From NCBI GenBank assembly GCA_021234155.1, contig JAJEKV010000033.1, positions 10,920,163 to 10,984,162 on the forward strand: a stretch of DNA of 64,000 bases, read 5' to 3'. The notes under the pieces were generated by a model. It had not been told where the DNA came from and did no database searches. It worked only from the letters and a program-made list of their open reading frames with translations. The translations under genes and the position numbers were made by a program. Below, in pieces: positions 24,475 through 37,389 of the stretch (its first letter is position 1; the number at the start of each line of letters is the position of its first letter). The stretch comes from Isoetes taiwanensis. Lineage: Eukaryota > Streptophyta > Lycopodiopsida > Isoetales > Isoetaceae.

Positions 24475-27400
24475 TCATCCATTAATATTCATAATCCAGC
24501 TGATATCATACAATACCTGTTTTATGATCCCCTCCGGTGGGATAATTTCACAATTAAAAATAAAGCTATTTCTTCCTTTCTAGATTCTCCATAGGAGTAT
24601 GTAAATTCTCCAATCAGATGGATTGATAGGCATAAAGAAGTCTTTGTGGCTCAGGACAACCAGGTTTTGGCCAAAGATATTGGATGCAAGTTCCAAAACC
24701 CATTCCGACCATAGGCAAGTTCTGAAAAGGTGTTCTTCGTCTTCTTTATTAGCCAAGCATCTGTCACATAAATCCGAGTTAGTCATAGCTAAACGAAATC
24801 TCTTACAGTTAGTAGCAAGGCCTTTATGCCATAGTTGCCACATGAAAGCTTTGATCTTTGGGTTGATGGGGCTGTTCCACATAAAAACCAGGTTTTTCCT
24901 TGCTGTGTCCTAGGAGACATCCCATTTTGAATGAATCATGATCTCCTGATAACTCATTAAGAATCTGTAAGCCAATTTGACTGTGTAACCAATTTTACCA
25001 TTATGGTTCCACGAGTCTGGAGAGTGAGACCATCTGCCCTGCAATATGATGTTAGTGATGGCTTCATAGAGCAACTTGGTTTGATTATCCTCATCAGCAA
25101 GAACGGAAACTTGAAAGGGGATAATACCATTATCATCAAAGAGGTGACTTATGAGAGTGATTCCTTTTTGTTTCCAAAGCTTAGCTTGCTCAGGGAAGTG
25201 ACAAGCCAGGCATAAATTGGGATTATCAAGGATCAGAGCTGGATTCCAAAATATTGATTGATCCATCGAGAGACCCTTTTCCCAATTATACATATGTCTG
25301 ACTTCTTTCCAAGCATAGATCCATTTTTTGATAATTCCTGGAGTTGAAGCTGGGATGGAGAAAGGGAAATAGATAGAGTGGGGCAATTCCATCTTGAGAA
25401 TCCTCCATCCATACGGATGACATCTGCTGATATAGTGTCTGATCAGGATGGATATAGGATGCTTTATCTTGTCATAACAAGCCTTGTAGAAATATTTAGC
25501 AGCTAAAGCTAAACCCTGTTTTCTGATGTTAATAGTTCCGAGACCTCCATTCTTTTTTAGCTTACAGCATTCCTCCATCGAAATCGGATGCCAGCATCTT
25601 TTATTCTGACCACATGCTATGAACCTACCAATAATACTTTGAAGCCTGTTAGTGATCTTCTTGGGGGCCAGAATGACCGAAGATTGATAAACCTGAGAAG
25701 AGGAAATCACAAAGTTTGCAATTATAGCTCTCCCATTTTTAGAGAGATATTTAGAGTTTAGAGAATCAACCTTTTTATAGAATTTCTCAACTATATCGAG
25801 CCATAAATCTGAGGCATTGCTCCTGATGGCAAATGGGATCCCAAGAATTTTGGATTTGGTACAGGGGGAATAATACTTACATCCAAAGAGTTCAGCTGCC
25901 CGAGTACCTTTGTCGATCTCCCTAGAGTGAATAGCAGATTTGAGAGGATTAATTTTGCAACCTGAAACATGGCCAAAATCTTGGAGGATACTCTGGGTAT
26001 TGATGATGGAACCCTGATCCATAGAGGTTAGAATAAAAGTATCATCTGCGAAATGCCCATTTAGGATCTGATCTACTTGTGGATTCTCCGGGAGTTTGAG
26101 GCCCTTGATTGAGTTATTAATCTTGGCTTCTTCCAATCTGCTGTGCAAAGCTTCCATAACAATTAAAAACAGGAAGGGTGCAAGAGGACAACCTTGTTTT
26201 ACCCCTCTTTGGATAGAGAAAAAGGGGCTAGTCTCACCATTAATGAGAACTGCAGATCTGGAGTTGCTGAGAATGGCTTTAAACATACCAGTACTTTCCT
26301 CATTGAAGCCAAGAGCTCTGCAGCATTTGTAGAGAAACTTCCAGCTGACTGTGTCAAAGGCTTTAGTGATGTCAAGCTTAAGAAGGGCTATGTCTTGATT
26401 GGAGTCTTTAGCCCATTGCAAACCCAGAATAGCAGTCACCACATTGTCCAAGATGAATCTGTCTTTTAAGTATGCTGACTGGGTGCTACTAATAACAGAG
26501 TCCAAAATCTTTTTGAGTCTGGCAGCTATGGCACCTGCAATTATCTTATAGACAACATTAGTCAAGGAGATAGGTCTATAGTCAGCAAAAGAGATGGGAG
26601 AGTCAATTTTTGGAATAAGGGTAATAAGGCTGGTGTTTATCCGAGCATCCAAACGTTTGCAAACCCTGAACTCATTAGCCAGTCTGGTAATTCCCATTCC
26701 AAGAATAGGCCAGGCTTTTTTAAAAAATTCGGCTGGTAAACCATCTGGACCAGGGGTCTTACCATTTTCCATACCCATAACTACTTCCTTGAGCTCGATT
26801 TCAGAGAAGGGGGAAGAAATTAACTCATTCTGATTGTCGTTTACCTTATTCCCTATTTTAATAAAAGTATCCATTATCTCTTCAGGACAGTCAGAATTAG
26901 TACCCATAATATTAGTGAAGTGCTCAACCGCAGTTTTTTTGAGATCTTTATCCTCAGAGATAAGATCATCACCAACTCTGATATCATGAATCTGGTTTCT
27001 TTTGATCCTGGTTTTGGTTTTGACAAAAAAATACTTAAGATTACACCTCTCATCCTCTTTGAGCTCCTTGATTTTCGCTTTTGTTTTCCACCCTTTAGCA
27101 ATTTCCATCTCTTCTTTTTCTATCTGGATCTTAATATCATTCTGCTGGTCAGTAGGAGTGTTGATAAGCTTTTGCCTTAGGCTGGCTAGATTGGCTTGCT
27201 TGTTATGATGAATCTCTTTACCCCATTCTTTCAGCCAGCTTTTTATATGCTTGGCAAGATTAATCCACCACCACATCCAACCCTGGTCAGCAGCAGGAGT
27301 AGGATGACAATTGTAGATATCTTGGAGCTTGGGCATAAAGTCATTATGATCAAGAAGGCTGACATTCAGCTTGAAAAAATTTTTTCTCTTATTTTGATCA

Positions 27401-28125
27401 GCACCACTTAAAATAATTAATTGAGGGTAGTGGTCGGAAAGGGTATAGCCAGCTAAATTCTCCACCCTGCTACTAATGGTCCAAAAATTTTCACTAAGGT
27501 AGAATCTATCATGAAGACAGCAAATGGGATCAGCTCTATGATCTGACCAGCTGAAAGCATTAGGCTTGGTCCTAGCTAGCTTAAGATTATGAGCATAGAG
27601 AAGACTGACCCAAGCATTCATCTCCTGAGGAAGAAAGGCTCTAAAATTTCTATTTTTCATAAAGCAGTCAGTTACCATATTGAAATCACCTCCAATAATC
27701 AAATCATCAACATCTAAACTTGCTAAGCTAGAGTTAATCTTATTCCAGACTAGAATTCTATCAGAAGGATTATGATAAGAGTAGACATTAACTAGGGCAA
27801 CATTACCTGACCCGATCTTGCAGACCAAAATCTGCCATCTACCATTATTATCATTGATCATGTGATGTATATGCAGATCAATTCTCTGATTCCAAGCTAT
27901 AGCTATGCCTGCAGAAGAGTCGTTAGCACTTATAGACCACGTTTGAAAATTAGGAGGGAGAGTCCTGGAGATAATAATATTGTGGTTAGGATCATGGATC
28001 TTATGCTTCTGGATGAATAAAATATCAGGGTTGAGGGAGGAGAGGCAGACTTTTAAACGTTCCCTTTTAATAATATTGTTAATACCTTGGAGATTCCAGG
28101 TGATAATTCTCAGGGATTTAAACAT
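24475..28125 (-). pseudogene. LINE ORF2: endonuclease plus reverse transcriptase, with two in-frame stops
   Basis: The ATG is at 28125 and the natural TGA at 24475-24477, giving 1217 codons in one unbroken frame except for TAG at 24910 and TAG at 24580. The N-terminus (LRIITWNLQGINN, later GGDFNM and SDHYP) is the APE-type endonuclease that nicks the target. The residue usually Glu in the QEH/QET motif is Lys (IQKHK), so endonuclease activity may already be lost. The RT follows with YRPISLTNVVYKI, AFDTVSW, GVKQGCPLAP and the catalytic FADD. The C-terminus (FMWQLWHKGLATN, CDRCL..DEEHLFRTC) is the zinc-binding zf-RVT domain. The start overlaps the end of ORF1 as TAATG. Confidence 0.95.
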
Positions 28126-29649
28126 TAATATTTGTAAAAGCCTTTGGCCATTCTAGATTGAATGGCTGAATTCCTGGGACTAACTCTAAGAGGTCCAACA
28201 TATGATTTTTTCTTTCCTCTACCTCTTTTCTTTGTTATCTGCTTCCAACCTTCGTCATCACAAGAGTGAAGAAAGTCATTCTCGGAACTGTAGCTTTCAG
28301 TATCAGCCTCAGGATGATTTACTTCTTTAAGGGGGAAAGAAAGAGTTACAAACCCTGTATTCCATATTAACATTTTTGAAGACAAAGTTCCAATTACTGT
28401 CAAAATGAGGATCATTCAGATCGTAATTGGGAAAGAAGTCACTTTTATCTTCCATCTTGGCCTTGGGGATAATGTCAATAATTTTGCTGCCGTTTTGCAT
28501 CTCGTCCTCAGAAGTCTTCTTCTCTGGACGCCACTCTTGTCTGATAATAAGAGGGGGTTTGAGATTCGAGGGGCCTTTATTGTCCATAGGAGCCTCCTTA
28601 ACTGGAATTTCGATAACAGGGAGCTTAGAATAAACAATGTCCAAGTCCATAGCTCTGCCCTCTGAAAGCTTGATCTTAACATTCCTCAACCATCTGGAGT
28701 TGATATTCTTAGAAATGCAGACGGAGGGGAAGTTAGTTTGAGGAATGTTAATAGAAATAATGTCCCCGAGGTTCCCTGCAATTGCCTTAAGATGAGTAAG
28801 GGTCCACAGAGCAGGGGGTAAATTGGGAAAGGTAGTCCAAGTAGCAGTAGATATGTGATCACTATTTCTCGGGGTAAATAATGGGCTCCATCTCATAACA
28901 TAGAAGTCACAGTTGCTAATTTTGCCCAATTTCTTTTTTAGAATGTAGGAAACACTAAAATTATCTTTGCACAAGATTTGAAAGGTTCTGGCATCGATCT
29001 TGAGCAAAGATAAAATAGGAATTCTCTGAGTCTTAGTAATCCAGAATTTAACTTCTCCTAGGGAAGGGCAATTGATAGGGAAGTGGATGATCAGACCTTT
29101 TTCAGAATAAAGATTAACATCTGTAGAATCTTGAATATCCGAGAGATCAATATAATCCGAATTATCTTTTGGCATGTCAGAAGGATTATCACAAGAAACC
29201 ACATTAAGCAAAGCATTTTTATAAGAAGGAGGAGGTTGACCTTTTGCTTTGTCGCTTTTGCCCAGAATCGGAATCCGGTTGCTGACATTCTGATCACCTA
29301 CAAAAGTACTTGCCTTGCCGAACCCAGATATGTTTGTACTCATGCAGTTCTTGCATTCGCATTGGTCCATTTCCAAAGGGTTGAAGTAGCCATTTGAGTC
29401 TCTTATTTTGCATGCCCTGGTATCTTTTTTGAGTGTGGTCTGGAGAATCCCATACTCCTGAGAGACGCCCTCTAGTAACAGGTCCGCGCCAGATGGGAGC
29501 CTGCTTTTGGCCTGCCTTCGATGCCTTTCTATGACCGTGTCATCAGCTTCTTCCCATCTCTTAATTAGTTTTATCAAGGCCTTGGAGTTCCACTTAAGAT
29601 TTTTCAGGTCCATAAGCAGGGCTTTCGCTGAGTTGAGGAGCTCATCCAT
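28125..29649 (-). pseudogene. LINE ORF1, DUF4283-type RNA-binding protein, one frameshift
   Basis: The frame from ATG 29649 to a stop at 28327 encodes 440 residues. A helical N-terminus is followed by a CECKNC cysteine pair near residue 85, then a DUF4283-like domain (about 190-290) containing ILKKKLGKISNCDFYVMRW and LPPALWTLTHLKAIAGNLG. These proteins bind the LINE RNA. A run of five C (about 28335) shifts the frame. The other frame continues with the usual ORF1 tail, DDEGWKQITKKRGRGKK, and ends with TAA at 28127-28125, overlapping the ORF2 ATG. One extra or missing base in the C-run explains the break. Confidence 0.85.
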
Positions 29650-29695
29650 TGATTTCTGAAAGATATTGTTTTTTAGGCTACAAGAAATCCAGGCT

Positions 29696-29908
29696 TCAGT
29701 GGCCTTGCTTCACCATTATCCTTTTGCAAAGGTTTCTGTCCATTTCTTGAAGTAATTCCAGAAAATTCCAAGCCCAATCACGGTCATTAGCTCTACCAGA
29801 GTCATAATCCTTCTCTAGAGCTCTCATTTTGCCCAAGGTGTCACAAAGCACTCCGTCCTCCTGAACATCCATGCAGACTGCAGCAGCTCTTTGCTGATCT
29901 TGGATAAG
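29696..29908 (-). pseudogene. LINE 5' region, frame cut by the gypsy insertion (downstream part)
   Basis: An open minus-strand frame ends at 29696 with ELLQEMDRNLCKRIMVKQGH. It continues across the gypsy insertion point into 40910-41104 in the same frame once the insert and one 5 bp duplication are discounted. It is probably part of ORF1 or of a leader frame. A stop separates it from the ORF1 ATG at 29649. Confidence 0.6.
29904..29908. repeat. 5 bp target duplication of the gypsy element, left
   Basis: The bases ataag here are repeated at 40905-40909, directly outside the two LTRs. A 5 bp duplication is standard for Ty3/gypsy integrases. Confidence 0.95.
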
Positions 29909-30457
29909 TGTTAGTCCTGTGCCTCCTGGTACAGGACTATTCATGCATACGACAGACCAGGTCAAGCTCAAGGATCCTCAGTCAGCCACGGGTCAGCCAT
30001 CAAAGGCTCCGCAGAAGACCAAGCAGCAGACCACGCAGTCAAAGCCTTTGGCCGTCAACAAGAGGCGCCGCTCAGCGTGATTCTAGGCACTTCAAGAGGC
30101 ACCGCCAACATTCCTGCAAATCAGGCCTCCTTCCAGGAGTCGGCACCGAGATCAGTCAGAGTGTCTATATTGGGCCCAAGGCCATTGTACTATATATATG
30201 AGTAGAGCTAGCACATGAGTTTTTAGATGAGTTTTGAGTCTTGTCTCCTTTCAGTTTTCTCTCTATTGCGAGAGCTCATGTATGTTCATCATTGATATCA
30301 AGGAAGCTTATCATCTTTCTCTCATTTGTTCTGTTTTCTTCTTCTTCTTCTCTTCTTGCAAATCCCGCGTGACATAGTCCCCCGGACTCTCCTGTTAGAT
30401 CCACGGGTCCTCACAGAGGGCTGTCTTCCAGGAGTTCCCGAACCCAGACCCCAAACA
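29909..30457 (+). repeat. 5' LTR of the gypsy element
   Basis: It starts with TG and ends with CA. A TATA-like actatatatatgag at about 30188-30201 marks the probable U3 promoter, with transcription expected about 30 bases later. Bases 30161-30457 are identical to 40608-40904, whereas 29909-30160 differ from the 3' LTR at many positions. Confidence 0.97.
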
Positions 30458-30458
30458 C

Positions 30459-30474
30459 TGTCGCCGCTGCCGGG
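30459..30474 (+). promoter_or_regulatory. primer binding site, tRNA-Asp-like
   Basis: The sequence tgtcgccgctgccggg begins one base after the 5' LTR. It resembles the tggcgccgttgccggg site used by Athila-type elements, complementary to the 3' end of tRNA-Asp, with two changes. The assignment rests on that resemblance alone. Confidence 0.65.
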
Positions 30475-30504
30475 TCTGATTCCATCCTACTTTCTTCTGT
30501 CGCC

Positions 30505-32200
30505 ATGTCTGTCCGTAACTTCACGCCAGAAGAACTCCTTTCTCAGACGGCCTCTCGCTTGGAGCGACATCAGCGTCGGGAAACTGTTCGCGACATGTAT
30601 GGATCTGCTTATGACATAGAGGGAGGCCATCTTCGGTCTAGGGCTCGGTCGGCCACCCCACCCCCTCGTGTCTGTCTCTCGTCCGGTTCCCGCCCCAAAG
30701 CGTGCCAACATTGCTCACAACCTCGGTCCCCTCATCACTATCGGGGAGCCTTATCGGGCTCAACCTTCTCAACCGTACTTTCATACCCACGAACATGCCT
30801 ACATCCATCATTCTTCAGGCCATGCGCCTCTTCCTTCACAACCATCATCTCCACCGGGGTGGGCGCGGCTATCCACCGCGTCTCCTTTAAGCCTACCGGG
30901 AATATCCCTTTCCCTCGTTTCCCATTGCCCTTCACTGTTTACAACCTTATAGATCTCAAAACCAATGCTCCCTTCGCCCGGTTTCTCAACCCGCGGTCAC
31001 CCCTTCATCCGGGGTCGCCGGGCACCATGCCACATCCAACTCAACCTCAATATCCTCACTATCTTTGTTCTGTCCAGCCAAGCACTTTCACATCTACCTT
31101 TTCGGACTCTGACTTATCCCACCTTTGGCAACCACGAAAGGCAAACCGTTAGACCAAAGTGCTTTCGGGCCCACATGGAAGAATTTGAGGCTCTAGCTGT
31201 CCTAAATGGTCATGCGCAACCTCAACTGAAATTCCACATCTTTTCCACCACCTGCGTGGCTCTCCTCATCAATGGCTCATGTCCAACAAAAGCCATTGGA
31301 AACAAGACTGGTCCAAATGAGAACTGCTTTTACGTCTCATTATGGAACCACGGATGATGATCAACTTCATCTCAAACAACTCAATGAACTTCAACAAGAG
31401 CACCGCGGAGTGCGGGGATTTTTCGCGGATCGACTTCACATTACGCTAAGTAAGCTCAAGGAATACCCCACCGAGCCAGATTTTTTGGTCGGTTTCTCCA
31501 AGGACTTCCTCCAACTATTAGACTCATGGTGAATACTGCGTCCCAAGACTTTGGAGCGGGCTATCGACCTGTCAATTACTTTCGGTCAATGTTTCCTCGG
31601 CGTGGCTCTTCAAGAGCTCCGTTCATTCCACTGTCATGGTTCCACAAGCGGTACGTTTCGGCCTCAACACGCTAATCCACAGTAGCGATCAAATCGGTGC
31701 CATATTTGCAAATACCAAGGCCATTTGGCAAATGAGTGCAACTCCACCAATGGCCCGCCTCATTGCAAAGCGATGCAACATGTGCAATCATGCCGCGGAA
31801 GAGTGCACTTTCGCACTCATCCCACACCGTTCATAACAAAATGGTTTATCAAGTACAAACCACACCTCGGCAACAATCGCACTATCGGCGCCACCGCCCG
31901 GGTGCAACCCGCGCAACTCTATCGACCAGCGGGAGCAACCACGGGGATCCAACCAACGTCCTCCTTTTGATCCTTCTAAAGCTCAGTGTTATCACTGTCA
32001 AGAATGGGGTCATACCACCACGGCGTGTCCTCAACTTCCACAAGTTCAGGTACAGCTTCCTGGCACAAATCAGACCACATCGGTCCGCCTCACGGCTTAC
32101 CAACTCTGGATTGCTAATGGCAAACAAGGCCCGAGACCAGTTCTTAAGAAGCCACCAAGGCGCCTCGGCAATCCGCGCTATCAACCAGCTCCGACAAAAT
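30505..32200 (+). pseudogene. gypsy gag, frameshifted, with at least two CCHC zinc knuckles
   Basis: Gag forms the virus-like particle and packages the RNA. It starts at ATG 30505 with MSVRNFTPEELLSQTASRLE and reads cleanly for about 50 residues before small indels scatter it over three frames. A zinc knuckle CHICKYQGHLANEC (C-X2-C-X4-H-X4-C) lies at 31698-31739. A second, CYHCQEWGHTTTAC, is at 31987-32028. Between them, near 31777-31811, a CNMC-NH-AAEEC stretch looks like a third knuckle with residues lost. Two or three spaced knuckles is more than most plant gypsy gags carry. Confidence 0.75.
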
Positions 32201-32779
32201 CAACCTCAATTTGGATCAACAAGCACAAGAGGAAATTTTTCAGGCACTTAATCCTCCAGTCCAGCCGTCAAATTGGGTTGGTTTAGTTTCACGCCAGACC
32301 AAGGCATCACGTCCCTTGACCATTATTCCGAATGGCACGCAACCTGCCTTTGCAGTTGACACCATTCCTCATGAGGACGAAAAAAAGGTTCACTTTGCAC
32401 CTGACTTGGAGAAGCTTATGCCACATGTCATGCCCAAAGTTCGACAAAGCATTTTGAACCTCATGCAAGCTGCTGAAGGCCGCACCTTGGCAAATGTTCA
32501 TGCCACCACTAGAGCTCAACAAAGACAAGATACCCCTTCCACATCTCAACCTCCACGCTCTCAGACGTATCCCAATATTGCTGCCGAGGTTGACTTACTC
32601 AAAGAAGTTCTTTGCTTCCACCCACGCACTCCAGCACCCGAGAACAGCCGGATCCTTTTTCTCATGTGCCTCTAGAACTCCAAGAGGAGCTAGCCAAGAT
32701 CAAAATTCCTTTAAGCTTGGCAACCATTTTAAAACTTCGTCCTGCTCTCAGGACCGGTTACCACTCCCAACCTGTTTTT

Positions 32780-33430
32780 TGGTTGGGGCTGTAATACCTC
32801 TACACCCACGGTCCATGCCACGGTGGGTAATCGACAAGTCAACCATGTTCAAATAGATGGAGGTAAGCGCGGTCAATCTCATCACGGGATAAACTCCGCA
32901 AACAAATGGGCATCACACAACTCTTTCGTTGCCCCTATATGACATCAAATTGGCTAATGGCCATATCCGCGCGACCTCAAGGCGTCACACCTATTCTTCA
33001 CATCAACATTGGTGATCTCCGGCTTCCCCATGGAATTTGGAGTTTGGAAAGGCTGGCGAAGATCCGGTGACTATGAAATGCTGGTCGTGAGACCTTTTCT
33101 CCGCCAGGGCAAAGAGTATCCATTCTTGGGCCCACGGACCGATTAGTCATCAGCGATGGTCATCTCAATGCCACCATGGACTTGCAAGCGGGCGGGATCA
33201 TTTTACGTTGACAATGCGGAACCCTCTCTCGGAACCACCATTACGAAGAAGCTCGAATATTTATCAAGTTCGGGGCTCCACTGCGAGTGCGCCTCGTCAT
33301 CCTACCCCACGAATATCTGCTGATCCTTGGGGAGAAATGACTCTTGATCGGGACCAGTACGTGGCTGCTTTGCTTGACCCCTACGGCTCCTTGCAATCGA
33401 ATCCAACGCGTTGATCACTTTTCAGATCTT
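32780..33430 (+). pseudogene. gypsy aspartic protease region, frameshifted
   Basis: At 32847-32875 the frame reads VQIDGG and, after one extra base, SAVNLIT. Together these recall the retroviral-type active site D(S/G)G(S/A).VN. It lies between gag and RT, as expected. The rest of the domain is spread over several frames. The protease would cut the polyprotein if intact. Confidence 0.65.
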
Positions 33431-33849
33431 TGAACCTCCGCAACTCTGTTGATGTACACGCCGTCATGAAGCAACCTCTGGCGGATGGCCCGAGCAACCC
33501 TCTTTTTCACCACGCAAAAGTGCCACGCATCGGTTATGCTCCAACCTCCTGCACATTGTCGGGGATACTGAAATAATACCCCATCTTCGGACTCGGAAAG
33601 TCGAGATTGTGGGCGTCGGCAACAATCAACTTTGTCGCATTCTTTTTTAAATCTTCCGCTCCTTATCGTAACGGGGCCGTCAAGCTGTTCAAAAATTCAA
33701 ACACATTTTTCGCTGAGGAGTTACAAAGATCTTGAGGGAATCAACAAAAGCTTGGGGAACTCACCATTCCTACCAAATCGATGCGACCCGATTAGTAGCA
33801 GCGGCGATCAGGCTCAACCCTAATTACCGTGATCGTCGTCAAGGCGGAA

Positions 33850-34960
33850 ATTGACAAACTCCTTCTTTGCGGGTTTGATCTATGAGGTCAAACATTACGA
33901 ATGGGTGAGCCCCATCGTCATTGCCCTTAAACACAATGGTAAGATCCGGCGTGCGTGTGGACTATCGGAAACTCAATCGGGCCACGGGCGTGATCATTTT
34001 TCACTTCCCTTCACGGACCGGGTTCTGGAAGAAGTGGTGGACATGAGATGTACTCCTTCATGGATGGTTTTACGCTACAATCGGATCTCAATCAAAGAAT
34101 CTGATCAACTCAAGACTACCTTCACCACCCCGGTAAAGTCACTTTTTGCCTACAAGGTGGTTCCTTTTGGACTATCAAACTCTCCATCAGCGTTTCAGCG
34201 CATCATGCTCTCGGTTTTCATGATTTCATGAAGGAAAATCCCTTCTTGCAAATTTTTCAAGATGACTTCTCGCCTCTGAGTTCCATGGCTGACCATTTGG
34301 ATAAATTGGAACTTCGTCTTCGAAAATGTGATGAGTCAGGCATTAGTCTCAATCCTGAGAAATGCACCTTTTGCGTCACCTCACGGTGTTACTGTTAGGC
34401 CATGTTGTCGACCAAGCGGTATCACCACGGATCACCGCCAAAATCGGTTGTGTGCTCAAGGCTCAAGCACCAGCCAATATCAAGGAGACCGCGCTCTTTC
34501 ACGGGTAAGGTCAATTATTACTCCACCTTCATACCCGGGACTAGCGACCATTGCAGATCCCATTCATAAACTCACGGGTGGCGAATCTACGGGCTTGGAA
34601 TTCCCGGGCGGATCTTTGCTTTCAACAGTTGAAGCTTTTGCTTACTCGGGCACGGTTCTTGTTCCTCCTCAATGGGACAAGCCCTTTCCGTTCATGTCGA
34701 TGTCTCCGCGTTTGCTATTGGAGCTGTTCTTTCTCAAGAATATGATCGCGCAGCGACAAACCAAATCGCTTCGCCCGGTAGAAAACTCAATTAATGGCGG
34801 CGCCAACTATTACGCCCGGGGCGTGAAGCTTTGGGTCTCATTTTACTGTGTCCAGCGCTTCCGTCATTACCTTTTTTGGCAGTCAAATCAAGTTCTTTGT
34901 GGACCACCAAGCACTCCTCTATTTGATCAACAAGTCCACGCCCACGGGCGCATTGCTCGT
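33850..34960 (+). pseudogene. gypsy reverse transcriptase and RNase H, frameshifted
   Basis: RT blocks appear in order: HYEWVSPIVIALKHNGKI, then (one frame off) VDYRKLNRATG, RDHF.LPFTDRVLEEVVDM, ISIKESDQLKTTFTTP, VPFGLSNSPSAFQRIML, and the catalytic FQDDF with the Asp pair at 34261-34266. RNase H follows (about 34560-34960) with VDVSAFAIGAVLSQE in one frame, GRIARWVLLLK in another, and a connection to the integrase. The RT would copy the element's RNA and RNase H would degrade the template. Single-base indels in several places make it non-functional as read. Confidence 0.9.
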
Positions 34961-35239
34961 TGGGTCCTTCTTCTCAAGAATTTGCTCCTTTTGAAATGGT
35001 TCATAAGGCGGCAAAATCTCATGTCGTTCGGATTATCTTTCACGCATCCACCTGGATGATCCCTCAACTGGAGTCTCGGGCGCCTTTCACGATGCTTTCG
35101 GCTCTTTTTTAGTCACGGCAACACCACATTGGTTCCATGATTTTCAGCGGTACCTCCTCACGGGTGCTCTTCCACCCGAAGGCGAGGCGGCTCTCTCACC
35201 TTGGCGACAATCCCGTCGCCATCAATTTCTCAGAGAGGT

Positions 35240-36340
35240 CCGTGACTACACCATGGTTGCGGGACATCTCTACAAAAGGGTAAGGACACCATCCTTCCCG
35301 CCATTGTTTCTACCTCATGAAGTTCGGATATTGTTCGAAGCTCATCAAGGGCTCGGTGGTGGTCATTTTCATGGTGACACCACGCGCCGCGCAAAAATCC
35401 TTCTCGCGGGGTATTATTGGCCCACGCTCTTCAAAGATGCTCCATGCGCCCGCGTGTGGCGCTTGCCCGCCGGTGGGGCGCCCACGGCCCGTGGCGGCTC
35501 TTCCCTTGGCGGCCGTCGCCCGCCACCTTCCCTTGACCAAATGGGAATGGACTTTGTGGGATCTATAGATCCTCTGCTGCGGCACACCGTGCGTTTACAT
35601 TCTGGTCCTCAGCGACTCGCCACCAAATGGGCGGAAGCTTGTGCACTTCGGACAACAACGCCGCCAAAAACACGGCTAGGGTCCTCTATCAACAAATTAT
35701 CACGCGATTCGGCTGCCCCGCGGGCTGGTCGGTGACCGTGGTGTCCATTTCATCAATCATACTATCAAGGGGGCGGATTATCTCACGATACATCATCACA
35801 AGAGCACACCTTACTATCCTCAAGGCAATGGTTTGGCGAGAGCACCAACAAAACTCGGTCACCATTCTCAAGAAAATTTGTGGCGCTTCCCGCATTGCAG
35901 TTTGCGGAACAAAACTTCCCTCTTGTTCTTTGGGCCTACAATACTTGTTTCAAGATTGCTACCGGTCACACTCCTTTTAAATTGGTTTATGGTCGGGAAG
36001 CTCTCATGCCGTTTGAATACATCCTTCCAACACTCCGTTTTCAAAGCGGCTCTTTGCTCATAATCCACCTGCTGCACTCAAAGAAAGGGTCTATCAATTA
36101 GAAACAGTTGGATGAACCGACGGGATGCTTATATTATTAGTGTTCTCCATGGACAACGATTGCAAAAATCTTTACATGACAAGCGTCACGAAGACAAAAC
36201 ATTCAAAGAAGGCGATTTGGTTCTTCTTTATGATTCCAGAGTACAAAAATTTTCGGGTAAACTCAAGTTTAGTTGGCTTGGCCCTTATCAAATTGTTCAC
36301 GTGGTTAGACCAAAGCGTTTTCCAAGCTGGCGAGTTAGAT
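35240..36340 (+). pseudogene. gypsy integrase, frameshifted
   Basis: The His-His-Cys-Cys N-terminal zinc domain begins with LYKRV, then FEAHQGLGGGHFHGDTTRR and GYYWPTLFKDA. The core is recognisable from LDQMGMDFVGSIDP (first catalytic Asp) onward but is frameshifted. The C-terminal part has FKEGDLVLLYDSR and FSWLGPYQIVHVV, the GPY/F module of gypsy integrases. No chromodomain is visible after it, which fits the Athila/Tat side of the superfamily. Confidence 0.85.
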
Positions 36341-37389
36341 GGCACTCCATTACCTACATTGGTTAATGGTTTTAGTCTCAAAACATTTCATCACCTGCAG
36401 GGCGGCGAAAATCAACAAAACGGTCTGATTCAAGATGCAAACACCACGAAAGTGACTAGAAAGGCGGTATATTATATTATAGTGGAGATTTTTTTTACAA
36501 AATGTGGTAGCGCGGCCCGCTATTTCATATGGGCACTTTGCCTATATACAAAAACGGGCTCGGCGCCCTATCTACTAAGTCCTAAGAGGAAAAACCCTCT
36601 ACTCGGGGTTGAGCGAGGTATCTTGGAGGAGATGGTAGAGGTTACGCTCGGGATCCCCGCGAAGGTCGCGAGAACCACCTCCATCCCGTTGGTCTTCCGT
36701 GGGATGTTCAGCCATCCCGGCACCAACCGTCCATTCAATGCCACGGTTGTGGCGGCGCCCGAAGATCGGACAATTCATCTTGCATGTAACCCACTCGGCG
36801 GTTTGTGGGCATAGTGCGATCTTCGTTCAAACCGGCCGGCAGCCATCTTGGCGCCATCGGATGCCTTCGTTCCTCCGGTTAGTCTTATATAGGCAAGCGA
36901 GGAACTCCTTGTCGGCGATGGACCAATCACACAAATCGCCAACGTGTTTTGCAATGCAAAGCTTTGTTTCTAAAATGAGAATCTTTTCTCCCGCCGCATA
37001 TCTAGCCATGGTACCTTCCGACACATTCCTTTTAATGATATCCCACGAGTTGCCCGGCATTAAATGCCATTCCTTCTTTTCACGCCCGTCGAACATTAAT
37101 GTGTGTCCTTTGCTACACGTCACATCCGATCCTTCTTTCCGCGTCTCATCCTCACCGTTCATTGCTTCTCCCTTACGTTTTTTGGGACTTAGCCAAATTT
37201 TTGCCTCTCAATACCCTTCTTGGCATCTTTTGACACTTTGGCACCATCAGCGGTTCGAGTTTCTCCCTCTTCATACCTCTTAGCCTCCGGTTATTAAGCC
37301 CTAAAACCTTTTAGTTCTTCTGCGCCTTTGTCCTCCGTGCTTTCGACTTTTGTCCTCCGCCTTTGGAATCACTCTTCGTTTGACAAAAT

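Noticed and set aside
26096-27411. Plus-strand frames across the L1 ORF2
   Set aside because: They are shadows of the endonuclease/RT frame.
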